A stretch of 64,000 bases of DNA, from NCBI GenBank assembly GCA_037447605.1, contig CM074804.1:1823888-1887887 (forward strand), in the 5' to 3' direction. Shown here one piece after another: positions 13,201 through 25,900 of this stretch. The translations under genes and the position numbers were made by a program. Positions within the stretch are counted from its first letter, which is position 1; the number at the start of each line of letters is the position of its first letter. Source of the DNA: Zygnema circumcarinatum (lineage: Eukaryota; Streptophyta; Zygnematophyceae; Zygnematales; Zygnemataceae). The notes under the pieces were generated by a model. The model was not told where the DNA came from, searched no databases, and saw nothing but the letters and a program-made list of their open reading frames with translations.

Positions 13201-16200
13201 CCTCTGATATTAATACTGAGACTTTATATGAAGCGGGAAAAACTGCTGCCTCGTATGACGTCATATCCTTGATTGATGCCATATCTCAGTTTTCAAATTT
13301 TCATTATTGGTACGTCGGTCATAATTGCACTTAGTATTCTTCATGCAGACGACTCATGGGCAACTTTTTTTTTTTTTTTTTGCAGAAGGCTGAGCAATAA
13401 TCTCTTCATTGGGACTATCAACTTAAACTTCGTGACTTTCTTAAACATCTCGTCTTTCTTCGTCGAGATTTCGAAAAACTTTTTAACGGGAACGCCTTCC
13501 ATCTACGTGAACGGAGAGCTATTGCTCGCAAACGGACAACAGACCTGTGACGACATCTCGTCCAACTGTTTTGGCGGTACACCCCAATGCGACACTCAAG
13601 GGCAGAAGTTACTCTCGTCATGCGCGGCCTTCTGCAACGCCACGCAGCCAATGGGCTCGTGCGGGGGACACGGCTTCTGCACGAACGTGGCAGCCCCGCG
13701 ATGCATTTGCGACCCGGGCTATGAAACCACGAACGCTTCTCCTTTCACTTGTACTTTTGGTGAGCTCAGATCGTCCTTTCATGCATTTGTGTACCCTGAC
13801 GGGTGTCAGCAATTCTACTGTATGAAGGTGCATTTTGGCTCTATCGAATTTTCAGCAGTCTCGGGTGGTCAGGGCAGCTCACTAGAGTCTTTGACGTTGC
13901 AGAGTATCGTGGTGTTGGATTGGTGCCGCCGACATCGTACAGCTCCCCAAGCCTGAACAAGTACTTTCGCTATGCAAGTGCGGGTTACTTGTTTTTAAAT
14001 CGAAATATCTCGCCGTCCTGGTTGGTTGCTACAAGCTGGAATTGGGCGAACGCACAGGCAGTGCAGGCGGTGAAGGATCAACAAACTTGCAGTAAGCAAC
14101 ACATGGTCAAAACTCAAAACTCAAAACTCAAAACTCCTCGTTTGTAGTTAGCTATATGTGCCCGCCGGTTTCCAGAAGTGGGTTTCCTCGCTGAGCCACC
14201 AGTGCGATTGTTCCCTCCGTTTGTGCTCCCTCTTGCAGATACCTGCTGGCTTTTCGCTGCAATTTCAGCTATTGAGAGCGCTTACTTCATCGCCAATGCG
14301 GGGCAGTTGGCAGTGCCAAACATTGCAGAACAGCAAGTTTTGGACTGTTCCTCTTTGAACAAGACTTGCCCGACCGGGGGTTCGCCGACTGATGCTCTTA
14401 ACTTTGCGGCCGGATTCAACCTCCTTGCAACTGGCGTGTATGGAGGTCCCAGCAACTGCCTTGCTGGCCAGGTATTGTACACAGAAAGGATGTGACTTAC
14501 TCGCTGTTGTCACTTAATTACTTTCTACTTTTTCCAATGTCGTATATATTATGTCGAGGCAAGCATGGGTGTAGTGCAGATTCTTTACAATAATACAAAA
14601 TTGTGTATGATTTCCTTCCGAAAAAACTATAGTTAAGGTCAATCTACTATCTCCATTCCAAAAAGAAAGAACCAACATTGTGTATTCGTTTATGGACCAA
14701 ATAATGTACCAGCATGACACATGCTACTCCCCAAGCGTCGGAATACATAAGACAAGCTCTATTTGCGTAGAGTCATTCAGCTTACCATCGTGTTCTTTGG
14801 ACAAAAGGTTCATCTCTCGTTCTTGGTTTATTTCCAAACATTTGGGGACGGATCTCCGAAAGTATTTTTTTTTTTATGGGTTTTTTTTTTTTTTTAATCC
14901 TCGTAGGCGAATGGCGGGATCCGCATTTCCTCCTACGAGAAGGTCCAGTACCAGAGATGGATCGGCCTCCTCCTCGCCCTCCAGCAGCAGCCCGCCATTG
15001 TCAACATTGAAGCGAGCAGCACGACCTTCATCAACTACAAAGATGTGCGTCACGTCACGTCACGTCACTGACGCATTTTCTTACAAAAGAAGAAACAAAA
15101 AAATGGGCGTTAGATCATGGCATGGTGTTTATGGCATCCATGCGCAGGGCCTTAACATGGACTTTTTTATGATGGTGAAGTTCCTTCCGTGACGTGACTC
15201 GTGTGATGGATTCCTTTCAGGGAATATATGACGACGACGATTGCTTCTCCGGCGGGGTCGACCACACGGTGGTGGCGGTCGGGTACGACCTCACATCAAC
15301 TCCGCCGTATTGGATTCTCCGGAATTCATGGGGACCCAACTGGGGGGAAAACGGCTACATTCGCATAAAGATCGCGGGAGGTGCCGGCATTTGCGGAATC
15401 AACAGTCTCCCCGCTCTCATTCCGATTGTTCAACCATCGGGTGAGGGAGATGGCTGTCACAATCAAGCTTGAAACACGAGCTGGCAAATGTCAGCGAAGT
15501 AAAGAAGGAGAGATAGAATATCTTTTTTCCAATCTTAACCCTGATTCAGAGAAAGAAAGAGATCAGTTAGAAACGCGGGCCCTATCGAAACTCAAAAAAC
15601 CCCGCAATTCCATGTGTGAGCAAGAACTCTTGTCAGGTCTCACTTCATTGTTTGAGAAGTTCCTTTGTAAGCATCTTGTCACTTTACAACACGTGTGAAA
15701 GACTAACACGCTCATATGAGGACCTTTATGAGAGGGCAGTGGGTTGTACGAGCACTCTCTTCAAGCAGTCCGTTCTTATTGTATGTGGACAATCAATTGC
15801 GCCTGTATCCTGAAAAAGAGTGATTATGCCAATGGTGTTTGAGGGTTTGCTTGCAGGAACTGATCCTTGCTATACAAACAACTTTGCAAGGAAGATTCTC
15901 AAGAACGAGTGCGGTCCTGGCCGCATGAACCCTTGCGGTAGCGGAGTGTGTACTCCGAACGGGATCACAAACCTTTGCGAATGTGGAGAGAATTTTGTTG
16001 CCGTGACGAACTCAGATGGTTCACAAACATGTGCTCCAGGTGAGGATGGGTCCTACATGCAGTCCTAAATCACTGTAATGCTAAAAAATTTATGAACAGT
16101 AGAACCTTTCAATTTTTTTTTTTTTGACAGTTTGACACTGGCAGAGGCGCACTAAGCTTGGTGAATGATTGGAAAAACCAAACCTACGATAAATCTATTC

Positions 16201-18223
16201 TTCTCTTCCATACAAAACCTTCCTTTTTGGGCTCCATGCAGCCTCCCCATGTACCTTCTCCTCTCGCAATCCATGCGGTGTGGGGATCTGTGCCGACTCT
16301 TCCACTCCTCCGAGCTCATACGTGTGCTTCTGTCCCGCTAACTATGTCGCCGATATCGTTGACGGCGTCCTCACTTGTTTGCCAGGTTCAAACTTCCCTC
16401 CTAATGTAGCTCTCTCATGCTTCTTGTGCTTATACGAATTGAAGATCTGAAGATCTTTCCCTCGATTATGTTTGCTCGCTTAGTCAATCTACAAATGAGC
16501 CGTGAATGATTGATGGAGTATGACAGCAGCGTTTACTCGTCTTATCATTGGACTCAAGAGGTAGCTGTACTTCCTTTTTCTTCGATGGCATACATTGGCG
16601 GTTGATGCAGATGCATCTGCTGGAGACCTTCCAAAGTTCTTCACGGTCCCGCCGGGTGTCAACTTGACGTGCTACGATATATACACTACGTATGGGATCA
16701 ACAAAGATGCGTTCTTAAAGCAGAATCCAGTGAGTCTGGTTGTGAAATGCATCTTCTGCATAAACGTACGCACATTTGCTCGCTAATGGTTTGATATATT
16801 CAGAATTGCATTTGTACGGATACGCATAAGATACGAATGGTAATGTTGGTTCTGGACATTTTTTTTTATGTGTCTCCCTGTGCAGAAACCACGCGATGTA
16901 TTTCCATGCAGTGCAGCTTCTCATTGGATTTTGTAAAATTTTAACTCATGTATGCATTTCTGTACTTGCAGAACATTGACTGCTCGACGACTCTGCCAGG
17001 AAACACGCTTCTGAACGTCACCAACTACAGTAACTGCTCCTTGGTCTACGCCGTCAATGAAGTTAGCTCATAACTCTGAAAACGCGATCGCCTTTGGAAA
17101 TGGCAATGTTTGGATGACGTATCAAGATCGATTTCATGTTTCTGCACGCATTCTTGTGCCTGACACTTGTTTGCACTTAGAACATCAGACTCTTAGTTTT
17201 TAGGTAACGTGTTGTTGTGGTTATGTTTGAGACTTAGAGTACCTCAGATACTTTGCGCTGCACGAGCCTTCCACAATGGAGGAAAGATGATGTTTTGACT
17301 GAACTGCCTTCATTATTCTGCTCAGGGCGACACATGCTCCAGCATCGCCTCCACCTTCAATGTCACATCGATCGCAGGACCTGGCTCGACGAATCCCGAC
17401 CTTGATTGCCTTCAACTCCGGCCCTTTCAACAGGTAAGACATTGAATTTCGAAATCCAGTTTTGTTAATTCTAAAAATCCAGTGAACCTTGTAAAGCCTT
17501 ACCAGATAGGAAGGTGGCGCACCTCGTTCTCATAGACGAGTGACCTGCCTGCAGGTGTGCATTGAGAGGGGCAACATGGAGGTGGTGGGGCCATGCACAT
17601 TTCCCTATGATGTGTTACCTGGCGAGTCATGCCTCTCCATCATCCTCGAGAAGCTTGATGGCGACATACGCCTCTTTTATAAACTCAACCCGGGAGTGTA
17701 TTGCGGACGGCTTCTCTTTGCCACCAGCAGCGATATACAACTCAGCCAACAGGTAATGATGATTCGTGAATCAGAAACTACCCTTGTCCCTCTCGCGCTT
17801 TCTTCCTCTTCGGTCCACTCTCTCTGTCCCTCTCGTTTCTCCCTGTCCTTCGCTCCCCTCTACACTCTCTTTCTCCCACTTCTTGTCCTGCCGCCACCTT
17901 CGTCTCCCGTCTCCTTCTTCGTTTCTCCCTCCCCCTTCGTTTCGCTCCCCTTCCCTGTGACCTTTTTATCCTCCTCTATGCAGGTCTGTCTCGCGGCAGA
18001 TGAGTTTGGAAACGGAGCCTGGTCCTGCGCTGAATTTCTTTACAAGCTAAATATGATCGATACCTGCGCAAGCCTCAGTCTTTGCTACGCAAAAAAATTG
18101 TCCTTCAAAAAGTTCAACAAGTTCGCATGCACGACAAGAAATTTGAAAGCAGTTCTGGCAGGAACAAACGGTGGGAACATATGCATGCCAAGATCTGTGC
18201 CTTGTTCTCTAAAACCTTATTGA
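6603..18223 (+). CDS. Secreted hevein-proline-LRR-EGF-papain-EGF-LysM multidomain protein
   Basis: Twenty-three exons chain in phase to about 1400 aa (one in-frame TAA, see 8329). Exons: 6603-6684 signal peptide ([20 protein letters not shown]); 8222-8350 and 9045-9170 hevein-type chitin-binding modules; 9714-10772 proline-rich repeat; 10943-11084 LRR N-cap; 11375-11446, 11882-11953, 12199-12270, 12416-12487, 12659-12727, 12980-13051 single LRRs; 13386-13759 last LRR plus EGF-like; 13903-14091, 14239-14471, 14907-15044, 15221-15440 papain-family C1A domain; 15857-16039 and 16242-16385 EGF-like; 16611-16729, 16972-17061, 17336-17433, 17555-17752, 17984-18223 three LysM modules plus a Cys-rich tail (TGA). 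The protease has its oxyanion Gln and nucleophile (QQTC..CWLFAA), His ([10 protein letters not shown]) and Asn (LRNSWG). Both kinds of lectin module bind GlcNAc polymers in known families. I infer an extracellular chitin- or glycan-anchored protease; substrate unknown. Confidence 0.85.
8222..8350 (+). other. Exon encoding hevein-type chitin-binding module 1
   Basis: The exon encodes a Cys-rich block with [20 protein letters not shown], the classic hevein/CBM18 spacing with aromatic ligand residues (Y, W). It is flanked by phase-1 introns on both sides, the symmetrical arrangement that permits module duplication. The second module is encoded by 9045-9170 in the same phase ([19 protein letters not shown]). 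The modules differ enough not to be a recent duplication. Confidence 0.85.
8329..8331 (+). other. In-frame TAA inside hevein module 1
   Basis: Reading the module-1 exon in the only frame that gives the chitin-binding pattern, the codon after CGSGC is TAA, followed by PAYGHC. In module 2 the equivalent position after CGSGC is CAA (Gln), followed by SKYGKC. One C-to-T change therefore explains the stop. TAA ends the NOL8-like gene and probably the small gene at 45520-46337, so general reassignment of TAA to Gln is unlikely. It may be a null allele, a sequencing error or a readthrough site. Confidence 0.8.
9955..10495 (+). repeat. Coding minisatellite, 27-nt unit (PPPSPLPPR)
   Basis: About twenty near-identical copies of a 27-bp unit encode a nine-residue repeat, PPPSPLPPR, with occasional variants ([18 protein letters not shown]). 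Most differences are a single silent C/T change in the Leu codon, arranged in blocks, which points to recent tandem duplication. The repeat is extensin/pherophorin-like and may be hydroxylated and glycosylated. The complementary strand is also open throughout, a by-product of the repeat. Confidence 0.95.
11375..13051 (+). other. Array of single-LRR exons, phase 2, 72 nt each
   Basis: Six consecutive exons (11375, 11882, 12199, 12416, 12659 and 12980) are 72, 72, 72, 72, 69 and 72 nt long. Each begins and ends in phase 2 and encodes one plant-type repeat, for example [20 protein letters not shown]. The intron falls in the same L-x-x-L position of every repeat. This exon format is the one known from plant LRR receptor kinases. 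Confidence 0.85.
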
Positions 18224-19916
18224 GGTAAAAAGTGTATGACACAAACTTGTTTATCACTATAGGGGTACTTCCATATTGATAGTAATAGCCTAAAGACAAG
18301 TGAGTGTTGTGAGTCCCAAAGTGTGCGTGTTATTGTCCTTTCGGTTCTCTATACAGGTAAGAGGACTTCTGTGTTAGTTTCTTGGACCTGTTTGTTTCAA
18401 GGGGGGTGGAGTATGAAGGCTGGAATGAGAGAGGTTCAGCTGTAGTGTTCTGGGGAGAGAGAAAAGCACTCTAGCTCTCTTTTCATCTGGCATGGTGCAG
18501 TGGTTATACTTTGAGTGTTTTGGTAGCAGCCGGAATATCAGAGTTGTAATTATTGCTAAACTTAGGCCGTAGAGCTTTCTCTAAAACCTCTCGTGTATGC
18601 ATTTGCTGTGAGACTGTAAATTGGCTTGGCCTGTTGCCTGAATCATTGAATTGTGGAGGGTGGTAGCACCACAGAGGGTGGCTCCGCTCGAACATTGCAC
18701 ACTTCGAAAAAAATTGTGGAGATATCAGCAGCCACATCCGTAGAATGTTTCAAGAAAGTAACATGAAGTGAAGACATTTTAATAGCCCTAACAGTGCGAG
18801 TTGACGAATTGCCTGCTTCCATTTGCCTGTTGATTATTTGGCAGTTCTATTTCCGTTTAGTGACAACACGGAGTTGACCTTATGTGTGTCGTGTCATTAT
18901 GGAGTGAATTTAATGTATTGGTTATGGAGCAAAAACATGACAGGTTTGTCATCGATATAGGAACCACTCGAATGTCAGTACTGTCCTAATAACAAGGCAG
19001 ACAGTAGAAAACATCGGCAGTTTGTTTGCAGCTCGCCATCCAAATCATCGTACCTCTGCTGTTCACAGATGCGAATCTCGCAAGTGCACGGAACAGAAGT
19101 ACAGCGTCGGACAGATCGCCTGGATCAGCCACAGGACTAATAGTTCCAACCATTTCATGGATAGGCGGAACCAGCCAACCATTGGCAATGGTGACCCAAT
19201 AATTGACATTCGACGACCATGGGTAGGGTTTTTGGGGTTTTAGGGTTAAATCCAGTGCATGGCCATGGTCAGCATTTGTGAACCAATCCTAGCGCACTCG
19301 AAACTGTTGCAAGAAATCCTCAAGTTTCGGAGAGTTGATGGTAACATAAGGACCATCCCATGAATAGACATGACAACGTGACATCATACGGCATGACATG
19401 ACATGACATGGGAACATCGCATAACAAAACTTCTGCAGTTACATGACGAAGGGAGGCATCCGATTCGCCCCCCTACACTCCCTCTGCATATGCTGGAGTC
19501 CAGCAGGGAAACAATAATTGCAATTAAGTGAATGACGATCTAAGGCTTCACTTGAACTCTCCAAATAACCCCCACCACCTCTACCTAATGTGCATTGTCC
19601 TACCAACCTCTCCCTCTCCCTCTCCCTCTGCCTTACCTGCTGCGCCCGTTCTGCACACTACCCGACTAACAAACGGCTCCGGCAGACGCCATGTACAAAG
19701 GGAGGGCAAGCCCCGGAAAAGGTACAGTACCATAGCTTCTAAGCGGAACTGAAGGCCTATGTGGACCATGGAGGTCCATTCAGTCGGTCCAGCACCGCAC
19801 TCCAATCCAAACTGCTGAGCATGTTCTCTCGTTTTCAGATCAGTTTTCCCTATAGTTTTGGAGGCTCTAAGCAACCAGGGTATCTTAGGCAGACAGACTT
19901 TCCTCCCTAAAATAGC
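18224..19916. other. Intergenic region between convergent genes
   Basis: This region lies between the 3' ends of the multidomain protein gene and GLG1. No protein-coding exon was recognised. It contains a short TGACA tandem near 19390-19412, a TTTAGGG-like stretch near 19222-19246 and a CCCTCT run near 19610-19630. Most of it is probably 3' UTR and spacer. Confidence 0.6.
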
Positions 19917-22900
19917 CTACACGCCCCCTCCCTTCATCACGAGAGTGTAGGGCCGGGACGGGCCGTAGTACTGCGTATAGGCGACATAGGCGAGTCCCAA
20001 TATCACGATCCCAACAGATAGCGCGGCAGCAAAAGCAATCCAGCCAGAGAGAACCAATCCATCGGTTGAGACAGCCTGCTTGGAGGACACCTGCAACTGA
20101 GAGAGAGGGTGTGAGTGAGAGAGTGAGAGAGAGAGAGAGATGAAAGTTACAAGTGGAGTATTTCACTAGGGTTAGAGAAAACGAGTGAGGGAGTGAGAGA
20201 GAGATGTAGGTTACACGTCGAGAAATTCATTGAAGTTAGAGTAGAGAGAGAGAGGGCTGAAGGTTAAAATTAGGGAATTTCAATGGGATTAGGGTCACAC
20301 TTGGCCTAGAAATAGGGTTTACTGTCAAAAGTTCAGAATTAGGGTTATTTGCGAGACTTAGAACTCCGGTTAGGCTTCGATCTAGTAGATTAGAAAGGGA
20401 TTCAAATCTAGGATTGCATATAGAGCGAATAAAGACTACAGTTAAGGTTTCAATCCAGAATTAAAGTTCCCATCGTCCAAAAATTAGGGTTCTAAATAGA
20501 GTTAGGGACAGCCTTCAGCACAAGGCAGAGTATCAGAAAAAATCTATCTTTTTGCATCCTAACCATAGCAATTCACGACTTGGAACGCGCTTCATTCTTA
20601 AGCAACAAGGGACGGCACTCACTGCGGCAATCTTGTCGAGAGTCTCCTGCAGCTTTGCATCGTCCAAAGCTCCTCCCACGTGCGAGCCCTCCCTGTAGAC
20701 GACCTTCACCAACTTCTTGCAGTCCGGGTCGAGTGTCTTCCAGTCCTGCTGCAGGAGGCACTGTCCGTACACGCCAATCACGGCGCCATTGATTGGCTTC
20801 GCCTCCTCCGACTCGCACTTCGCCTCCACCGTCGCATCGCATGTCTTGGTCAACTCAGCTCCCTTGCTGTACTGCCAGAGAGCCATCCGTACAGCGTAGG
20901 ATACCTGCAAAGGGAGGTACAGAAAATAAACATCATTCCTCAACATATCAAGTAATGTATCAAGACTACAACGTTTAGTTCACTTTGGATTCCATTGCAC
21001 ATGCTCATGTGCAAACGTGCAGTGGAAAGTGTTTCTGAGTCGAGTAAATTTCTGCACTTGAGGGCCATCTTCCTGGCTGTCAAAGATTTTTTGGATGATG
21101 TTTTCAGTTTTATTTACAATTAGGACAAGGGCTTTAAGAAAGTAGGGTTTCAAAGTGTGTGAGGTTCTGGGGTTCTTACTCTATGACTGAATTCTCATCT
21201 GTGCAGTTTCATCTTAACTCTTCATATAGAACTATCTGCAAGTAATGACATCTAGACAGGTTTGCATCTAGCATGATCCCATTCCTTCACTTGCAGATTC
21301 ATTATGATTCAACAAGCGCTTGAATGATTCCTAAACTACATATCGTTTATAGCATTCGGCCCTTCCGAATCTCACTTCTCTACATCATGATTGAGTCCTT
21401 ACACATTTTACTCCACCTATTTATGATAACACCTCCTCGTTGTCAGTCAGTAGTACAAGCGGTTTCTTATGAAGGCATTGACTTCTTTAAAGTCTTTCTT
21501 TCTTTAATTTCTTCTTCTGAAGAAATTAACTGTTGCACAATCCGCTCAGAACTGAGCGACTGTTCGTTCATATTCTTACTGAAGACTACAAAAATAAAAT
21601 GAATTATTTAGCTTCTCAAGGATGATGTTTTCCTCCTAATTTAGCCAGCCTAAATGCATCCTTATTCCAACGAAGTTAGGAAATGCTGCCCATTCCAGCT
21701 TAAAGTCTGAGCTTCATCCTACTTCTCACCCTACAAATAGACTGACAACATGAACCCAAATGTAAAGAGATACCAATGTCCCCAACCACATCAAAATTGA
21801 GCCAGATTTAAGACCAGAAGTTTAGACATACCTCTGTAGCACAGGATGCTGATAGCTTCTTGAACTTCTTCACCATGCACTTCAGCACAAGAGCATGACC
21901 CTCTTGTCCTTTGTCAACCCCATTGCAAAGATCAACCACATCCTTTTCACACTCTTTTCGAACTCGCACATCCAAGCGGTAGTCTGAGGAGTGCCGAATC
22001 TCCTGCAGATTCATCTCCGCCTTGCAGGCTGCCCCCATTCCGAGCTCTTCCAGCTTCGACTGCAAACATTTGAAGGCGTGACCGTCGGCAGGAGGTACAT
22101 CTTTGCAGAAGTTCTGCAGCTCTGCATGTGCACGAATGAAGAAGCAGGTTAGGGCAGATTAGCTGGCAGATTAGGTATAAACAGCTGCTGAATGAAGGAA
22201 TGTCTGCAACAGTCGGAGATCCTGATTGGATGAACAGAGATTAAGGATGATACCCCCAGCAAGTGTTTGCATAAACAGTGAATGTAACCGAGTGTGCGAT
22301 AGCCGAAAGGAAGAGGAGAGTTTGTATGGTAATATGTTCTGCAATGTGAGGGTACTTAGCAGAAAAGGGTGATGTGTAATATGCGACTTCACCCACCCGT
22401 AAGGTCAGAAATGCTTCATGCGATGAGAATTAGAGCAAATGTGTTGACTAACCTTGACCGCAGGCGTTCATCAAAGTAGGAGTCAGCCTGATATCTGAAG
22501 ACTGCAACCACAGCAGAATACAACCCCTCACTCAGTATTCTCTACCTTCCCTCAACATTCCTGCAATAAATTCATTATCATGCTACTAAAAACATTGAGG
22601 TAATTGCTATGAACTGTGTCCAGCACAAACCGAGTCAAACGAAGGTCTGGACATATAAGGCAAGTGGAAAAAAGAAATTCCAGAAAGAATACCAAATGCA
22701 GAGTAAGTCGGTTTTAAAACTGAAAACTTCATCCCACTGTCTCAAACCACTGATTTTAAACCAGATGGGCTCGTTCCCTACCTCCATGATGCTGAATCTC
22801 TCCTCCTCTGCCTTGCAAGCGTCCGAAAGCTGATCGCGATTCTTCCTCAGACAGCGGAGGGATCGAGTGTGGTCCTTACTGACTTCACTGCAAAATTTGC

Positions 22901-25900
22901 CTAAGTCCACTTTGCAGGCATTTTGCAGGGGAATATCGAGAGAAATATCAGTTACTTCTGCCTTCTCGAAGGAGAATACCTCTTTTTTACAGGCTTCCGA
23001 TTCTATTTTGTCTTTGTTCTCCGACAAGCACTTTAGAACAGTTCCTCCGCAGGTCACAGAGCCGACTTCAAGGGCTTTTTCGCACGCTCGAAGGCACATC
23101 TTCTGGACATCGTTGAAACATGCTTTGTTCAGCCGATAATTTAGACGATAATCTGCAAAGAAAGAAGAGGCAGTTCATGAAGCAGTGTCGAATTCCTTCA
23201 GGGTTTGAAGGGACGGAAGTGTTCAAAATTCAGTTATAAGATTAAGCTCGGAAATGGAGGGTTGCTGACTCTAGCAGATGCAAGCACTTAAAAATAAATA
23301 GGAGCCAATTTGAAACACTATGGAAGGTAATGGATTATATCCCCTTTGCCACCTCCCTCCCTTTCCTCCCCCTTCCCAATTCCCACTCCCAGATTCTATG
23401 CTCCCGAATCCTAGATTATGATTAACATCCAAAACTGCGAGTTCTCGATAGCTCAGAATACTTAATTAACATTGATTGCCAAAAAATGACCCATGCTTTA
23501 ATCCATTCATCGGATAATATGAGACAATGGAACTTCAGCAAACATATCTCAGAAGTAGTCTGCCCCTCTCATAGGAAGCGCTTCCATACTTCCTGCTCCA
23601 TTAATTACATCATCGACTTTTCATATAAAAGTGAGACCTACTCTTCTTCCTGAGCATCAAACAGTCGCATGGTGACTGCTAGGTATGGAACGAGAGGGAG
23701 AGTGTTGGAGAAAGAAAGGAAAGGAGAAAGGCAGAAAGGAGAGGAAAAAGGCATGAGAGAAAGGCTGAGAGAGAAAAAAGGAAGGTCTGAGGAGACAACA
23801 AAGACAAGGCAAATGGGGGAGAGAAAGATGAGGGAAATGTGCAGGGAAAGAAAGGCGGAGAGTGGGCGGGTGCCTAAAAGTCTCTCTATATTCATATGCG
23901 CAAAAACATAGCAAGTAGAAGTAGTAATAAGCTAGTATGCACATCCAACAAGGGAGGGAGAACAAAGCCCTTCGACCAAAATCCTTCCTGTAGATAAGTA
24001 AGGTAAGTATAAGTATGACTTTACCTGATAAAAAATTGTTTAAGAATATTTTACTGGCTATATTTCTAAGAAAATGAACAATATACACACCTTCGGCGGA
24101 CCTAAGCTGGTCTCGCTTGATCTCCTTCTTGCAGTCATCGCCCATGTACGCATCTCCAATGTTCTCTTGCAAGCACTTGATAACAGATGCATGGCCTGCA
24201 ATAGCCCACCCACAAAGGCTTCACATAATATTAGCAATAAATCACAACAAAAAGAAATAATTCCATTCCAATATTTTCCAATTACACAACCGACGCATTA
24301 ACACAAAGATGTTGCCCATCCCTCCTTCCCTCCCTCCCTCTCTCCCCCTTTCAGTGACAAAAGTGCAGAGCCGCTCACCTTGCGGAACATCACTACAGAA
24401 GCGCTTCTTTTCAGAATCGCAGGCCTGCTTGACGGGGAACTTGAAATCGATATCCTCCGCCATGCGAACTTCCTGCACAGCATAGACTCAACTCTTGTCA
24501 AAACAATTGAATGCTTTCCACAGGCGCTCCCAACCACCAGGATAATTCACCACAATCTAAGCATTTCCAAACAAAGCCTGCATAGTAGAGCTTAAAATCG
24601 CAAGAGGAATGAACGAAAGCAGAATGGCTTCAGGTAGTTCTAATGAGGTGTCCAATATAGATATTGCCATACAAAAATCTTCACAAAAAGGGGCGGGGGG
24701 GGGGGGAAACCCAATAGTGAGATTCCCGTCACCTGCTCAAAAAGAGAAGATCTGCAGACCTCCTTCAGCTGCTCTCTGTGGTCTTGAAGGCATCGAAAAA
24801 CTTGCGCCATTCCATCGGGCACATCCTTGCATATGGTCTGCCTATCAGCTGGAAACAGTTACCCATCCCATCCTTTTCGTACTATCACTGCCTTAGGAAA
24901 GCAGATATTCTAATGCTAGTGAAAAGTAATGTACCGACTACGGAATAAATAATCAAACCCAAAAAGACGTAGCATGTAGTATAGTTTTGAAAGTGGGTGA
25001 TGCTTCGAGCCTGATCAAAGCATAATTGTGTTCAGAGAAGCTATGCTATTGAGCTGATAATCTACATTTTTATCCCCCATTTTCAGTCTCCTTCATGCCA
25101 GTATGCTTCTGAGCTAAAAAAATACATTTTCCCCCCCAAGTTTTCAGTCTCCTTCATACCAGTATGCTCCTGAGCTAACAATTCACACTCTTAACCCCCA
25201 TTTTCAGTCTCCCTCCTACGGGAGATTTTTCTTACCATGGCATGCATCTGCCAGGGGTTTGTCAAAGCGGATATCTTCCGCCGCCCTCTTTGTGAGCTGA
25301 TGCACCTGCTGCTTGCATTTGGGGTCCTTCAACTCATCTCTGTAGTCCTGAAGACATTGGATCACTTTTGCATCCCAATTGGCCACATCTGTGATGTCCT
25401 CCGCATCGGGATAGCATGTCTGAAGAAACAGGCATAAAGCAATCAGTTAGTCAAGCAGATCAACTGCAGGCAGAAACTTCAACCACTATTTTAGAGAAAT
25501 GCAAAGATGCAGAAAGGCAATTTTCCACATAGAAGGAGAGGGCAACCTCCGAAATATCCTGCTTGCAGAATTTCCGCAAACTCGAGTCCAGTCTGAAATC
25601 CGTTGATCGACGCTCCATCATCTTGTCAAATTCCACCTTGCTGCCAAAAAAAAAAAAGGAGGCAGAAAAATCCACACCCAACTGTGAGTGCCTCACTTTC
25701 GAACTATAAAAAAAATCCAGTTGCCACCAAAGACCACCACATCATGCAAGGAAAACAAATTTATGCAGAAAAATCACCCATTTAAAATTGCAGCATGTAA
25801 AAGTTACCGACCAGTCCGCACTGAAGTCGGGGTCCAAGCGATGGATCTCCAAGCAGTCCTTCACTCGCGCATCTCCAGGTGCCACGTCAGCACAAAACTT

